From: Liolophura sinensis
Lineage: Eukaryota; Mollusca; Polyplacophora; Chitonida; Chitonidae
Length of the DNA: 64,000 nucleotides
NCBI RefSeq assembly: GCF_032854445.1
Contig: NC_088295.1
Coordinates: 7,566,501 to 7,630,500 of the forward strand
Direction of reading: 5' to 3'
This document shows positions 23,346 to 33,639 of this stretch, one piece after another (position 1 is the first letter of the stretch; each line of letters starts with the position of its first letter). The notes beneath the pieces are model-generated. The model was not told where the DNA came from, did no database searches, and saw nothing but the letters and a program-made list of their open reading frames with translations. A program made the translations under genes and the position numbers.

Positions 23346-25085
23346 GTGTACATGTGCCTTCTTTTTGTTAAGTATCTAAAATTGTTTTAAGCATTTACCG
23401 AGTACAATACTGGTTATCACTTTTGGACGTGTTATATTATGCAAGAATTTTAAGTCAGGGCAGGCTGTCTTTATAGAAACGAATTTATCCCCTCGGCAAA
23501 GAACATGTAACTGTAGAGTGTGTACATGTAATTGTCGATTTGGTCTCGCACGACCAGATAAGTACAGTGTCACTATAATTTGCAACCAGGGCTATGTTAG
23601 TGTTGGTCACCTCACAAAGAATTATCCCCACGACCAAGTATATAAACTGTGTCGATCACCATGCTTTATCATATATATATACATTCTAAAAGAACGAAGC
23701 TATCGTCGTGCACGAATATGTAGAAAGTGTTGACTCTCACCCGCTATCTGTGGGAGTTCTCTGCAGTGAGAACTTGACTGTAGGTGGTTGTTTGACCCTC
23801 TCCCCAATCCCGCCTTGATGGACATTTTCTCCCGAAAACACTTCATCGTCCTCTACAACCAATGTGGCGAAAGCAAGACTTTATGGTTTCATTCGTGTAG
23901 ACAAACGTTAGAATGTTGATTTTTAGATTCCGCAAATGGCAGGGCGCGCGCAATCAACACGGAGAATATTCAGAGTCATGTTGGATTCAGTTCTTGGAAG
24001 TGCGTCACAAACCTTTATGTGATTACTCAGAAGTACATATACTTGTGATTCAGTCACAGAAGTACATGTATTTGTGATTCAGTCAGGCAAGTACATATAC
24101 TTGTGACTCAGTCACAGAAGTACATGTATTTGTGATTCAGTCAGGGAAGTACATATACTTGTGATTCAGTCACAGAAGTACATGTATTTGTGATTCAGTC
24201 AGGGAAGTACATATACTTGTGATTCAGTCACAGAAGTACATGTATTTGTGATTCAGTCAGGGAAGTACATGTATTTGTGATTCAGTCAGGGAAGTACATG
24301 TATTTGTGATTCAGTCACGAAAGTACACGTATTTGGGATTCAGTCACAGAAGTACATGTATTTGGGATTCAGTCACGAAAGTACACGTATTTGGGATTCA
24401 GTCACAGAAGTACATGTATTTGGGATTCAGTCAAGGAAGTACATGTATTTGGGATTCAGTCACGGAAGTACACGTATTTGGGATTCAGTTAAGGAAGTAC
24501 ATGTATCTGGGATTCAGTCACGAAAGTACATGTATTTGGGATTCAGTCACGGAAGTACACGTATTTGGGATTCAGTCAAGGAAGTACATGTATTTGGGAT
24601 TCAGTCACGAAAGTACATGTATCTGGGATTCAGTCACGAAAGTACATGTATTTGGCATTCGGTCAGGAAAACAGTAATATCATGAATATTAATAGGGACC
24701 TATGTGGGCTCACTCACATATCCAGGACCAGAATTTGTCTTATATCCACAAATTCTTATCGTAAATTACAACAAAATTGTCAGTAGAGGTAACATTAAGC
24801 GTGTAAGACAGGATTGTGTTGCTAAGTAAGTTAAAGTTGCCCTCCTTCAATGAGCCAAATTTCGAGATGCGTAAAAAGGGACATTAGCCTGTTTGGTACC
24901 TGCTTTGAAATAGGACACTAGGAAGCTCTCTCGGATGTTTGGTGAAAAGTGGGACACTCCTGCAGGGTATGTGATCGGTGAACAAATGGGCTCTGATTCT
25001 GATTGGCTAGTGCTTCTTGAACGACTGTACGAAGTCTCGTTCTCGGCAGAGGATTTTCTCCTAGTGGATATGTGTCGCTCTGCAT
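19746..25085 (-). CDS. SYT15-like: synaptotagmin-15-like protein, 3' five exons (N-terminus missing)
   Basis: Exons in order of transcription are 25085-24900, 23852-23741, 23161-22819, 21893-21767 and 20053-19746. All are GT-AG and the phases chain 1-2-0-1, giving 358 residues with the first codon split. Residues 1-86 are a Ser/Arg-rich then acidic linker. C2A is about 87-205 ([22 protein letters not shown] at 145-149). C2B is about 218-358 ([24 protein letters not shown] at about 320-330, ending GWYTLHL). Synaptotagmins are vesicle-trafficking proteins that normally bind membranes through Ca2+ ligands in C2 loops. Here loop 1 of C2A reads VYNPIAV where SDPYVKV is usual, and loop 3 reads [10 protein letters not shown], so most Asp ligands are gone, as in the Ca2+-independent synaptotagmin-15. 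The VGPY motif and the basic loop also favour SYT15. The transmembrane exon was not found. Confidence 0.8.
20054..21766. repeat. intron with dispersed internal duplications
   Basis: The 1713-bp intron between the last two exons contains a diverged direct duplication of about 75 bp: about 20443-20518 and about 21533-21610 share GGAACGTCCATT, GGT(C/T)GA..GCT(A/G)GTATA and GACGCATAGAT. A second motif, GCGACATTT plus an AAAATGT or TAAAGTGT arm, recurs near 20598, 20771, 20965 and 21135. Together these suggest an old, decayed repeat. Confidence 0.6.
21767..21893 (-). CDS. SYT15-like: synaptotagmin-15-like exon, start of C2B
   Basis: 127 nt, acceptor CCTGTTCTTGGTTCACAG in phase 0, ending AATAAAG before the donor GTAAGA. 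It encodes [20 protein letters not shown] and [11 protein letters not shown], the first two strands of a type-I C2 domain. The usual acidic residues of loop 1 are replaced ([10 protein letters not shown]). It has no long frame of its own with a start codon, so ORF-based annotation would miss it. Confidence 0.85.
22010..22740. repeat. 65-bp minisatellite, about 10 copies, in a synaptotagmin-15-like intron
   Basis: Copies 65 bp apart contain CTGATGCAGGAGTTTAACCT and CACTAATTTAACC, for example at 22121 and 22186. Central copies are nearly identical and both ends are diverged. The array fills most of the 925-bp intron between 21893 and 22819. Confidence 0.9.
22819..23161 (-). CDS. SYT15-like: synaptotagmin-15-like exon, main part of C2A
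   Basis: 343 nt after the acceptor TTTCTCTTCATAG, ending in phase 0 at GTG before GTAAGA. It encodes [60 protein letters not shown] and [11 protein letters not shown] chose the acceptor at 23162 over the one at 23149 because only it matches the phase-2 donor of the upstream exon and keeps the second C2A strand whole. Confidence 0.87.
23257..23343. repeat. (TA)n microsatellite, about 43 repeats
   Basis: Uninterrupted TA alternation of about 86 bp in the 579-bp intron between two synaptotagmin-15-like exons. Confidence 0.97.
23741..23852 (-). CDS. SYT15-like: synaptotagmin-15-like exon, linker and first C2A strand
   Basis: 112 nt, acceptor TTGGTTGTAG, donor GTGAGA. It encodes an acidic stretch ([10 protein letters not shown]), then [18 protein letters not shown], the last part being the first beta strand of C2A. 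The phases (two bases in, two bases out) fit both neighbours. With no start codon and only 37 codons, it is invisible to ORF calling. The assignment rests on phase and on how well the C2A fold is completed. Confidence 0.72.
24020..24665. repeat. 29-bp minisatellite, about 22 copies, in a synaptotagmin-15-like intron
   Basis: The unit contains GATTCAGTCACGGAAGTACA and ends TGTATTTGG. The left half alternates two forms (TGTATTTGTG and TATACTTGTG), a 58-bp dimer that repeats about four times; the right half is a monomer array. Three units make 29 codons, which explains the overlapping frames at 24306-24685. Confidence 0.93.
24900..25085 (-). CDS. SYT15-like: synaptotagmin-15-like exon, Ser/Arg-rich linker (most upstream exon found)
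   Basis: 186 nt, acceptor ATATATTTCATTGCAG, donor GTACCA. It encodes [31 protein letters not shown] and SFLVSYFKA. The Ser/Arg/Glu composition suggests a disordered, possibly phosphorylated linker before C2A. The exon starts with two bases of a split codon, so at least one coding exon lies upstream. It is the least certain exon: no conserved domain covers it. Confidence 0.6.
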
Positions 25086-25124
25086 CTGCAATGAAATATA
25101 TGCGAGATATGGAAGATAAGATGT

Positions 25125-26232
25125 ATGTGAAATGTAAGACACTAGCACACCTACTCACAAGAATCCGGGTCCTGACCGAATCCTAGCCACATGGGGGAGC
25201 TGAGCTACATGAAATGTGAGACACTGGTACACCTAGGCCATACTGAACACGAGTCCTAACCTTACGGAGATAACAGCTACATGGAATCTAACACACTTGT
25301 ACACCTATCCCAACATCAATCCAAATCCTAACCATACGGAGATAACAGCTACATTGAATCTAACACATTGGTACACCTATCCCAACATGAATCCGAATCC
25401 TAACCATACGGAGATAACAGCTACATTGAATCTAACACATTGGTACACCTATCCCAACATGAATCCGAATCCTAACCATACGGAGATAACAGCTACATGG
25501 AATCTAACACATTGGTACACCTATCCCAACATGAATCCGAATCCTAACCATACGGAGATAACAGCTGCATTGAATCTAACACACTGGTACACCTATCCTA
25601 ACATGAATCCGAATCCTAACCATACGGAGATAACAGCTACATGGAATCTAACACATTGGTACACCTATCCCAACATCAATCCGAACCCTAACCATACGGG
25701 GGATAGGAGCTACATGGAATGTGAGACACTGGTACACCTATCTCAACTTGAATCCAGAACCTAACCATACGGGGGACATGAGTTAGGTGGAATATAAGAT
25801 ACCGGTACTCCTATCTCAACACGAATCCGGATCCTAACCATATGCGAGATCTGAGCTAAGGGGAATGTGAGACACTGGTACACCTATCTCAACTTGAATC
25901 CAGAACCTAACCATATGGGGAACATGAGCTAAGTGGAATATAAGATACCGGTACTCCTATCTCAACACGAATCCGGATACTAACCGTATGGGAGATCTGA
26001 GCTAAGGGGAATGTGAGACACTGGTACACCTATCAACATGAATCCAGATCCTAACCATATGGGGGACATGAGCTTAGTGGAATGTTAGGCAGTGGTACGA
26101 CTACTCAGCATGAATCCGGATCCTAACCATACACGGGGGATATTAGCTAATTGGAATGTGAGACACTGGTACACCTATCTCAACATGAATCCGGATCCTA
26201 TAACTATATGGGGGATGGGAGCTACATGGAAT
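25125..26232. repeat. 72-bp minisatellite, about 14-15 copies
   Basis: The unit contains GGTACACCTATCCCAACATG, AATCC(G/A)(A/G)ATCCTAACCATA and GGAGATAACAGCTACAT. The left third (25297-25700) is homogeneous and open for 155 codons because 72 is 24 codons. From about 25690 on the units switch to a GGGGGA(C/T)ATGAGCTA(A/C) variant. It starts only about 40 bp upstream (in gene orientation) of the linker exon at 25085. Confidence 0.92.
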
Positions 26233-26616
26233 ATTTTCAACCGATACGTGTGAAAAAATGTAAGAGCAGTCGAGAGAAAAAAGCAAACAAACAAAAAAGT
26301 AATGCGTGGTATTCTAAATATAAATTTCCATGACACGAACTATAAAAAATTCAGGGATGTTTGGAAAGATCATTTTATGTAATCTTGTAGAAAATATAGG
26401 GAAAAAAAATCGAGGTATCTTCTCTTTTTAGCTCTCTTCTCCAAACACGTGTTTAATCAAAACAACGGTTAGACAAACTAACACAGAATGAGTAATGTTA
26501 TGTTATTTTATGTTATGTAATAACATCCAGTGACAGCTGTTTGCTATGTTAAAATGGGGATTCGTGATTCATCGGCTAAGACAGTATGGCAAACCGTTTT
26601 GCTTTTTATTCCTCTT

Positions 26617-26885
26617 GTCTTGAATCTTCAAATGATACCTTCAGTTGAATTAATGATATCTGTAAATGATGTAGGATTTCATTCCTGATATCATCAAAAC
26701 TTTTACTGATATCATCAGTTCACTTCCTGATATGTCGGTGCGTTTTTAAGATATCATGAAATACTTTATAGATATCAGAAAAAGGACTTGAAGATAATAA
26801 GAACAGACTCTAAGATACCAATAAATACTGTCTATTTCTTGATTTCTTGAAATCATTTCTCGATATCAAGATTTCATGTCAACAT
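26617..26885. repeat. degenerate cluster of TGATATCAT-type palindromes
   Basis: GATATC or one-base variants recur about every 25-35 bp (for example CCTGATATCATC, ACTGATATCATCAGTT, TAAGATATCATG, TAGATATCAG, TCGATATCAAG). The spacing suggests a decayed tandem array rather than regulatory sites. Confidence 0.55.
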
Positions 26886-29800
26886 ATCACAATTCAACAC
26901 AAACTGAGCAATAATGTAATTTGCAATAACATCGGGTGAAAACTGCGGGCGCCATGATACATCGATCATGTACCCATCATGACATGATTACCGAACGGTA
27001 GCCGATGTGACCATTTGCCATCTACTCCCACGTCGTCGCCACTCTGGTTTTACGCCCCATATTCTGCAGACTTTTATGAGATAGCGTTTATAAAGAAGCG
27101 CTCATGGAACATGGAGCTGCAAAGATAATGTGGTAACACTCATAATAAAGAGTAAGCATTATGAAGATGAGTGACAGAGGATCTTCGCTCACTTAATTGG
27201 TGTTAAATACACTGATAACGCTTATTACACCTTCTTGAAATCGGCCGGCGCTTGCCGGACATATACTGCAAATATTTCAACCTTACTGTGTGGGGGAATC
27301 GAGGCTCGTCTGTTGCATTTTTATTTTGGATCCACCATATTATCGCACACAAGGAAAACACTAAACATTCGTCAATAATGAGGACAGCGCACCCACGCCG
27401 GCTTTACAAAACAAACAAGCCAGAGCATGTCCAAAAATTGCAGATACAGTCAGCTAAAACCCACGTTCTAGGCAAACGTGGAAGTGAGACATCAATGGCG
27501 ATGTAAGATGTAGGTTTAAGTGTATGTGAGATATTCGTGGTTATGACTATGTTAGGCTTTTATGTGGTTGTAACAAATCCGTCAGAATCACAAATAAGAA
27601 CACCAGGCTACCACTGACAAGTCAGTCGGTTGGTGAATGGTTGGTGAAGTGAATGGCGTCTACATTCAACCGAATGATGTGCGCCACAAACAATACAAGG
27701 ACACAAATGAAACAATTAATGTATGTAGAGTAAGAAGAGGTCACATGAGGACTACATACATGGAGCAAAAAAAAGCGTTTCCTCACGGGTAAGCGGGTAG
27801 CAAAAGGCAGATGGACATATGTCCTACTATGCTTTCAGAGCGGCATGCACCATGGGCGAGCAGACGCACCCTCATAAACACAGCATATTAAAAGCTTAGG
27901 GATCAACAGCGCTCTCCATTGTAGGCCATTTGTAAAACATTGCTTCTCAAGGTCTCTTTGTATTAATATGCTAGAAAAACAATGGCTAAACCATTTTGCA
28001 CTTTTGTATCACAATAGGGTTTTTACCATAGATAACTAGATTTATAAACTATATTAATTATGCGTCACGATGACAATTTCAAAATTTCTATTTCGTTTCT
28101 AAGTGGAAGAAAGGTTAATCATTGTACCCACTGAATCTGCAGCATGAGCATCAATATTTTCCCAATAAAAATGGCGAGATTTTCATTGGTCTGTTGCATT
28201 ATTAATACGGATATGGAGTAGATCTAAGGATATGGGTAGGGAGTAAATTTTAGGCCCTATACAGTTTTGCCTCTCTGTAATCCCTCATGCCTTATGCCAT
28301 ACTTTCCGCCAACTTCGGATGTCGAGATCCGCTAGGCCGTTATGTGGAGACATTATATAGTGAAAGCATTGCTTTTCCCCTCGCATTATGATCAGCAACG
28401 ACTGACGGATCTTCAGTGCTAGCAATTTAAAATGCAGGGTCAAATGTTGCATTTGATTTCTGAAAATCAGCCTATGCCTATAAGATGTAGATGTGTAACG
28501 TTTTAAAGTTACATGTATTTGTTTAACAGCTGTGACGATGATGGGTCGGTTCAACGTGCGGACAATAAAATCTAACAAATTGTGGGTCAGGCAGTGTAAA
28601 TCGTACACCATTGGCAGTTAAATGAAGAAGGTTTCCCTACAAGTTATACACTCATTTATTCATTTGTAAAATACTTTTTAATTGCAGAGGAAGATATACT
28701 CAAGGCCTCATATAATAAGGGAAAACTTCTCTTTCAAGAGGGCTACATTTGCTTTGTTACCCTATCTTAACAACAGCATGCATTAGCACTATCATCTCCA
28801 GAAACAGTGACAGGATGGGACATATAATAATTCTGTTATATTGTGCATGTACTACCGTGAGACCATGCTACACAAGGGGAGTGTCACTACAAACTATGCA
28901 GCATTTTGCCTGCTACAGCTGGAGCCATTTGTCACCCTGGCCGCTGAACAGTCTGGCATAGGATCTGTTTGCTTGCTGTCGATTTTCCACAAGATAAAAA
29001 TTGGAAGCTTTCATGTTATTGTTGTCCGTGCTGGCTGAGTGGTATAGTGGCTTTTGCTAGTTCGGTTTTAAATGAAGAGGCTAGTCAGGTTTACATAGAT
29101 CCTATATGTACCGGTTTTTTGTCTTCATTCAATGTGCTGTTTAAGTACGAACATTTTGATACTTTATGGACGTCACCCGACAGAAAACCGTTAGAGCTGT
29201 TGTACGGAACACTGGCGAGAGGAAGTGGCTGTATGTGCCATTAGAACTAAAAACCGATGATCTGTGGTATTGATCATCTCACATTTGAGAATTCAAAATT
29301 TCCCAAAATACAGACTACTCTTTCTTATAATAGATATGGGGCCTTTCAAGTTTATGCTGATAGGCGAAAAAGATTTATGGTCAATTCACTCCCGGTATAA
29401 CTTGTTATATGAACAATATGGCTAGGGGGCTTACGCTATGACAACGTCTGTATAACAGCTGTGCCACCCTGGCAGACGAAAATCATCGTTGAACTGATTA
29501 AAGCGAATGTCACACCACAATACTATATAGCGCTAAATGCCCAGTATGCACTTAAACGCTGGTATGGTGTTACTATGGGGGGCGATTGTACAATATTACG
29601 ATAGCTAACGGACAATGTATAAAAATGGGATTCATTCAACGTGGCTTTTAGACTAAAATTATCGTCAAGTATGAAAATGTTGACACTTTGCGGACGCCAC
29701 CAATATCAAAACCTCTACATTTGGATTTGGATCAGGAGGGAGGAGAACAGATGCCTATAGTAATTGAGTGTGCACTTTGCAGATCCACATGACCGTCATA

Positions 29801-30720
29801 ACTCACTTGGCTGGATGGCATTCAGCGTGATCTGGTGAATCCCTTTATCGTCGCAATCTGGCCAGTTCACTTGATAGAAAGAGTCCGCCAGTTGATAGTC
29901 CCATAGTCTGCACTCTTAAATACTATCTGCTCACAATCGTCGGGTCGTTGTTTCCGCAGACAACATCCTAACATCATGACTGCATAGCAATGGAGTCGAC
30001 AGGAAGGCTGAGAAACCATCAGAACATTGGTTGTGATTTTAGTTATGTTGAATGACAAACAAAGAGCACACCAATAGGTCATAGGTCTGCGCGCTTTGCA
30101 CACCATTTAGGCTTTGCTGTAATACTTTTTCCAGACAGTAAAGTCTCGCTGTTTGGAGACCGAGCGATGGTTCCGGTCTCGGCACATAGGCCGGCCAATA
30201 GTCTCAGGTCCCAGGCTGCCGAGTGGGCGTGCAGATCCTCCCTGTGCCTTCAGGTGTTTGTTTACATACGGCAGCTGATCATGCAGTCGGATGCCTACGC
30301 GTCGCATTAATATGCTTGTTCAGGGCTGCAATAGCCAGAAAACACAATACCTTCCTCATAAATCCACCCATGCATTTAGACTGTTGTTGTCAGATTTACA
30401 TTTCTGGGACACATGACGACACTAAATAACCAGGGTCGAATCTGTTGTTGTCTCACGTAGCTGCGAAGTCCATGACCCTTGTTTACAAGTTACACTCGGC
30501 AAGTGAACTGGACGATTCGGGGACGAGTTATTTACAAAGAGTTTGTCGGGTCTTGTGTGCACACTTTACAGATATCATATAATACGTTTAAAACATGTCG
30601 CCATCTTCAAAAGATTTTTTTTTGAATTATTAAGTTACAAGCCAAAATATCACCCACTAGGTGAAAGTGGATAGTCACAGGTGGCTAGATGATTGCTGTA
30701 CAATAGACGCTTCCAGACAG
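26886..30720. other. no clear gene; diverged duplication near 29.1 and 29.6 kb
   Basis: The 5' exons of the synaptotagmin-15-like gene may lie here on the - strand, but no exon with a phase-1 donor and a membrane segment could be supported. A minus-strand frame near 30107-30307 (GGSARPLGSLGPETIGRP) has coding-like composition but no fitting donor. On +, about 29110-29190 and 29625-29720 are diverged copies of one sequence (see findings). Confidence 0.35.
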
Positions 30721-30734
30721 GCCAGGAATGTGCC

Positions 30735-30985
30735 ACATTGATCAACGGATATCCTACATATCCACGGATATCCTACATATCCACGGATATCATACACATT
30801 CACGGATATCATACACATCCACGGGTATCATACACATCCACGGATATCATACATATCCACGGATATCATACACATCCACGGATATCATACATATCCACGG
30901 ATATCATACATATCCACGGATATCATACATGTCCACGGATATCATACACATCCACGGATATCATACATATCCACGGATATATCAG
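30735..30985. repeat. 19-bp minisatellite, about 13 copies
   Basis: The unit is CACGGATATCATACATATC with ACATATCC/ACACATCC variants. It contains the palindrome GATATC. Three units make 19 codons, which gives the long forward frames. Confidence 0.95.
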
Positions 30986-31084
30986 TTTTTCTTTATAGTC
31001 CTAGAATATATCATCGCCACAGATATCTCGCTTCCATATAATGATACATGTATATTCTACACAACTGCACTTACCTGGAAGTAA

Positions 31085-31470
31085 TATAACCGTGGCTATG
31101 ATATATTCGGTGTCCACGTGGAAGAGAGGTATCGCGTGGCTGTGATGTATTCTGTGCCCATGTAGAAGAGATGTATCCGTGGCTATGATGTATTCTAGGC
31201 CTATGTAGAAGAGAGATATCCTTGGCTATGATGCATTCTATGCCTATGTAGAAGAGAGGTATCCTTGGCTGTGATGTGTTCTATGCCTATGTAGAAAAAG
31301 AGGTATCCGTGGCTATGATGTATTCTATGCCTATGTAAAAGAGAGGTATCCGTGGCCTATGATGTATTCTTTGCCTATGTAGAGAGAAGTATCCTTGGCT
31401 ATGATGTGTTCTATGTACCTACGTGGAATTGAGATATCCGTGGGTATGATAAATGTGGATCTAACATATT
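31085..31470. repeat. 43-44 bp tandem repeat, about 8 copies
   Basis: The unit contains TATCCGTGGCTATGATGTAT, TCTATGCCTATGTAGAAGAG and a short variable joint. The core TATCCGTGG is the reverse complement of CCACGGATA in the 19-bp array just to the left. Confidence 0.88.
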
Positions 31471-31949
31471 CGTTGTGATTTTAGATTTTAAGCCTGTGGT
31501 AAACATGAGATAGATGGGCTGTAGCCTTTTTTGTGCTAAAGTCTTCCCTCATTTAATTAACGCGTTGCTAAATATCTTTAGAGAAATACTTTACAGATAT
31601 TTTTTGCTATGATTTTTATTAAAATAATTATATTAAAGTCTGATCTGTTCGATATTCTGTTTGGAGTATATTATAATGCCCATGTCTGAGAAAAATACAT
31701 GTACAATTTTTATCAATATCTGAGTTTTGTCATGCTTGACTGATCCCAGACGTGACTTGCCACCTGAGGCGTTAATCCCTAGTCCCTCCATTCCACTTAT
31801 GCCCACATTCTGTTTCGACTTTCAAATCGTAGGCATAAGTGGAATAAACCATATCGCTATGTAGAAGTTAACTATCAAAGAGACAATGTCTTTGTATTTC
31901 CTGGATGAGCACTATATTCACTAATTAGCGGTACTATATGGTTCTGTGT

Positions 31950-32115
31950 AGATTTAGTTATTGGATTGTTGTTTTACGCCGTATTTAAGAATATTTCACT
32001 TATAGGCGAGCATTATGGGTGGGTGGAAACCGAGGGAAACCCAAGACCATCCGCAGGTTGCTGAAAAACCCTCCCACGTATGGCCAGAGAGGAAGCAGCA
32101 TGAGCTGGACTTGAA
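31950..32115 (-). mobile_element. SINE, conserved-centre family, inside the array
   Basis: The + strand shows TTGTTGTTTTACGCCGTATT, TATTTCACTTATAGG, CCAAGACCATCCGCAGGTTG, and then CTGGACTTGAACTCA, the reverse complement of the B-box half of the tRNA-like head. Part of the GACGGCGGCC block is deleted. Confidence 0.8.
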
Positions 32116-32147
32116 CTCACTTGCTGAGTAGAAGCTAACTACCAGAG

Positions 32148-32493
32148 AGTGAGTGCTTGGGGTTTAACGCCGTGCTCAACAATTTTTCAGTCATATGACG
32201 ACGAAGGAATCCTTAGCGTATATGTAATGTACCTCCTTGCGGATTTCCACCGCTCTTTTTATCTAGTGCTGTTTCACTGAGACGACCTTACCGAGGCAAG
32301 TAAGCCGCCCGCCGAGTCATTATACAGATACGAGTCAACCAGCCGTTGCACTATCCCCTTTCATGCTTAACGCCAAGCGAGGAAATTTCAACTTCCTCTT
32401 TTAAAGTCTTAGGTGTGACTCGACCCAGGATTGATCCTGAATATACCGCTCCCGAAGCGGACGCTCTGCCAACAGTGCTATCCGGGACGGTCG
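32148..32493 (-). mobile_element. tRNA-derived SINE, CACT-tailed family, with 11-bp TSD
   Basis: Full-length copy in reverse orientation: AGTGAGTGCTTGGGGTTTAA at the left, the body, and the tRNA-like head at the right (reverse complement of GGATAGCACTGTTGGCAGAG). It is flanked by AACTACCAGAG (32137-32147) and AACTATCAGAG (32494-32504), a target-site duplication with one mismatch. The target is part of the surrounding array unit. Confidence 0.9.
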
Positions 32494-33227
32494 AACTATC
32501 AGAGACGTTCTGCGTGGAATTGTTAGAAGGACAATATATTCGCTATTTAGCTCTGCTGTAACAGCGCTATGTAGAAGCTACCTATCAGACACACTCTGTG
32601 CGAACTTGTTGAGAGGACAATATAGTTGCTATTTAGAGCTACTGTGGTAGCGCTATGTAGCAGGTAACTATCAAAGAGATGCCTGTGCAGATTTGTGGAA
32701 ATAAACAATATATTCGCTATTTTGCGCTGCTATGATAGCGCTGTATTAAAGCTAACTTCCAAAGAGGCCAGTTATGTCGACTGGTTGAGGGAACAATATA
32801 CGTGTCTATGCAGAAGCTAACTATTCCGAGAGGACATCTGGACGGATTTTCTGGAAGAGCAATATAGTCAATATTTATAGCCATGATATCGCTATGTAGA
32901 AGCTAACTATCAAGGGGTCATCTATGAGGATATGTTAAAGGACAATATGTTAGAGCTATATTTAGAGAATACATAGAGAATATTTAGGGTTGCTATGTTA
33001 GAGCTATGTAGAAGCTAAAATTCTATCAAAGAGGCCAGATGGGTGGATTTCCTGAAGAGCAATATATTTGCTATTTAGCGGTGTTACCATAGCAGTATGT
33101 AAAAGCTAACTATCAAATAGGCCGTATGTGCGGATTTGTTGAAAAGACAGCGTATTCGCTCTTTAGCACTACTATACTAACACTATGTAAAAGCTAACTA
33201 TCAGAGACACTCTGTGTGCATTTCTGG

Positions 33228-33470
33228 AGAGGACGATAGCACAGCTGGTAGATCCAGGGTCAATCCTGGGTCGAGTCACACCTAAAACCTTCGCTTGGTG
33301 TTCAGCATGAAGGGGATAGTGCAACGACAGGTTGACGTCTCATTGAAGCAGCACTAGATACAAGAGCGATGGAAATCCGTCCTACCACAAGGAGGCACAT
33401 TACATGCACTCTAAGGATTCTTTCGTATGAGTGAAAAATTGTTAAGAATGTCGTTAAACCCCACGCATGC
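33228..33470 (+). mobile_element. tRNA-derived SINE, CACT-tailed family, internally deleted
   Basis: The head GATAGCACAGCTGGTAGATC is joined early to GGGTCAATCCTGGGTCGAG. CAGCATGAAGGGGATAGTGC, GGAAATCCGTCCTACCACAA and TCGTTAAACCCCACGC follow. Relative to 18108-18461 about 110 bp are missing in several blocks, and the CACT tail is lost. Confidence 0.85.
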
Positions 33471-33639
33471 GCAATTTAGCGCTGCCATGATAGGGCTATA
33501 TGGAAATTAACTATCAAAGACGCTCTGTGAGCATTTCTGGAGAGCACAATATATTCCGCTATTTAACGCTGTTATGCAGAAGCTAACAATCAAAGTTGTC
33601 ACCTGTGCAGTATGGTTGACATAACAGTCCTTTTCAAGC

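Noticed and set aside
25297-25764. 155-codon frame with NPNPNH repeats
   Set aside because: It is a product of the 72-bp array; adjoining units break the frame.
29025-29065. tRNA-like sequence GCTGGCTGAGTGGTATAGTG
   Set aside because: Only the A-box half resembles a tRNA; no B box or acceptor pairing follows.
29867-30106. minus-strand Cys-rich frame as the synaptotagmin membrane exon
   Set aside because: It has Cys clusters but no long hydrophobic segment, and its only nearby donor has the wrong phase for the exon at 25085.
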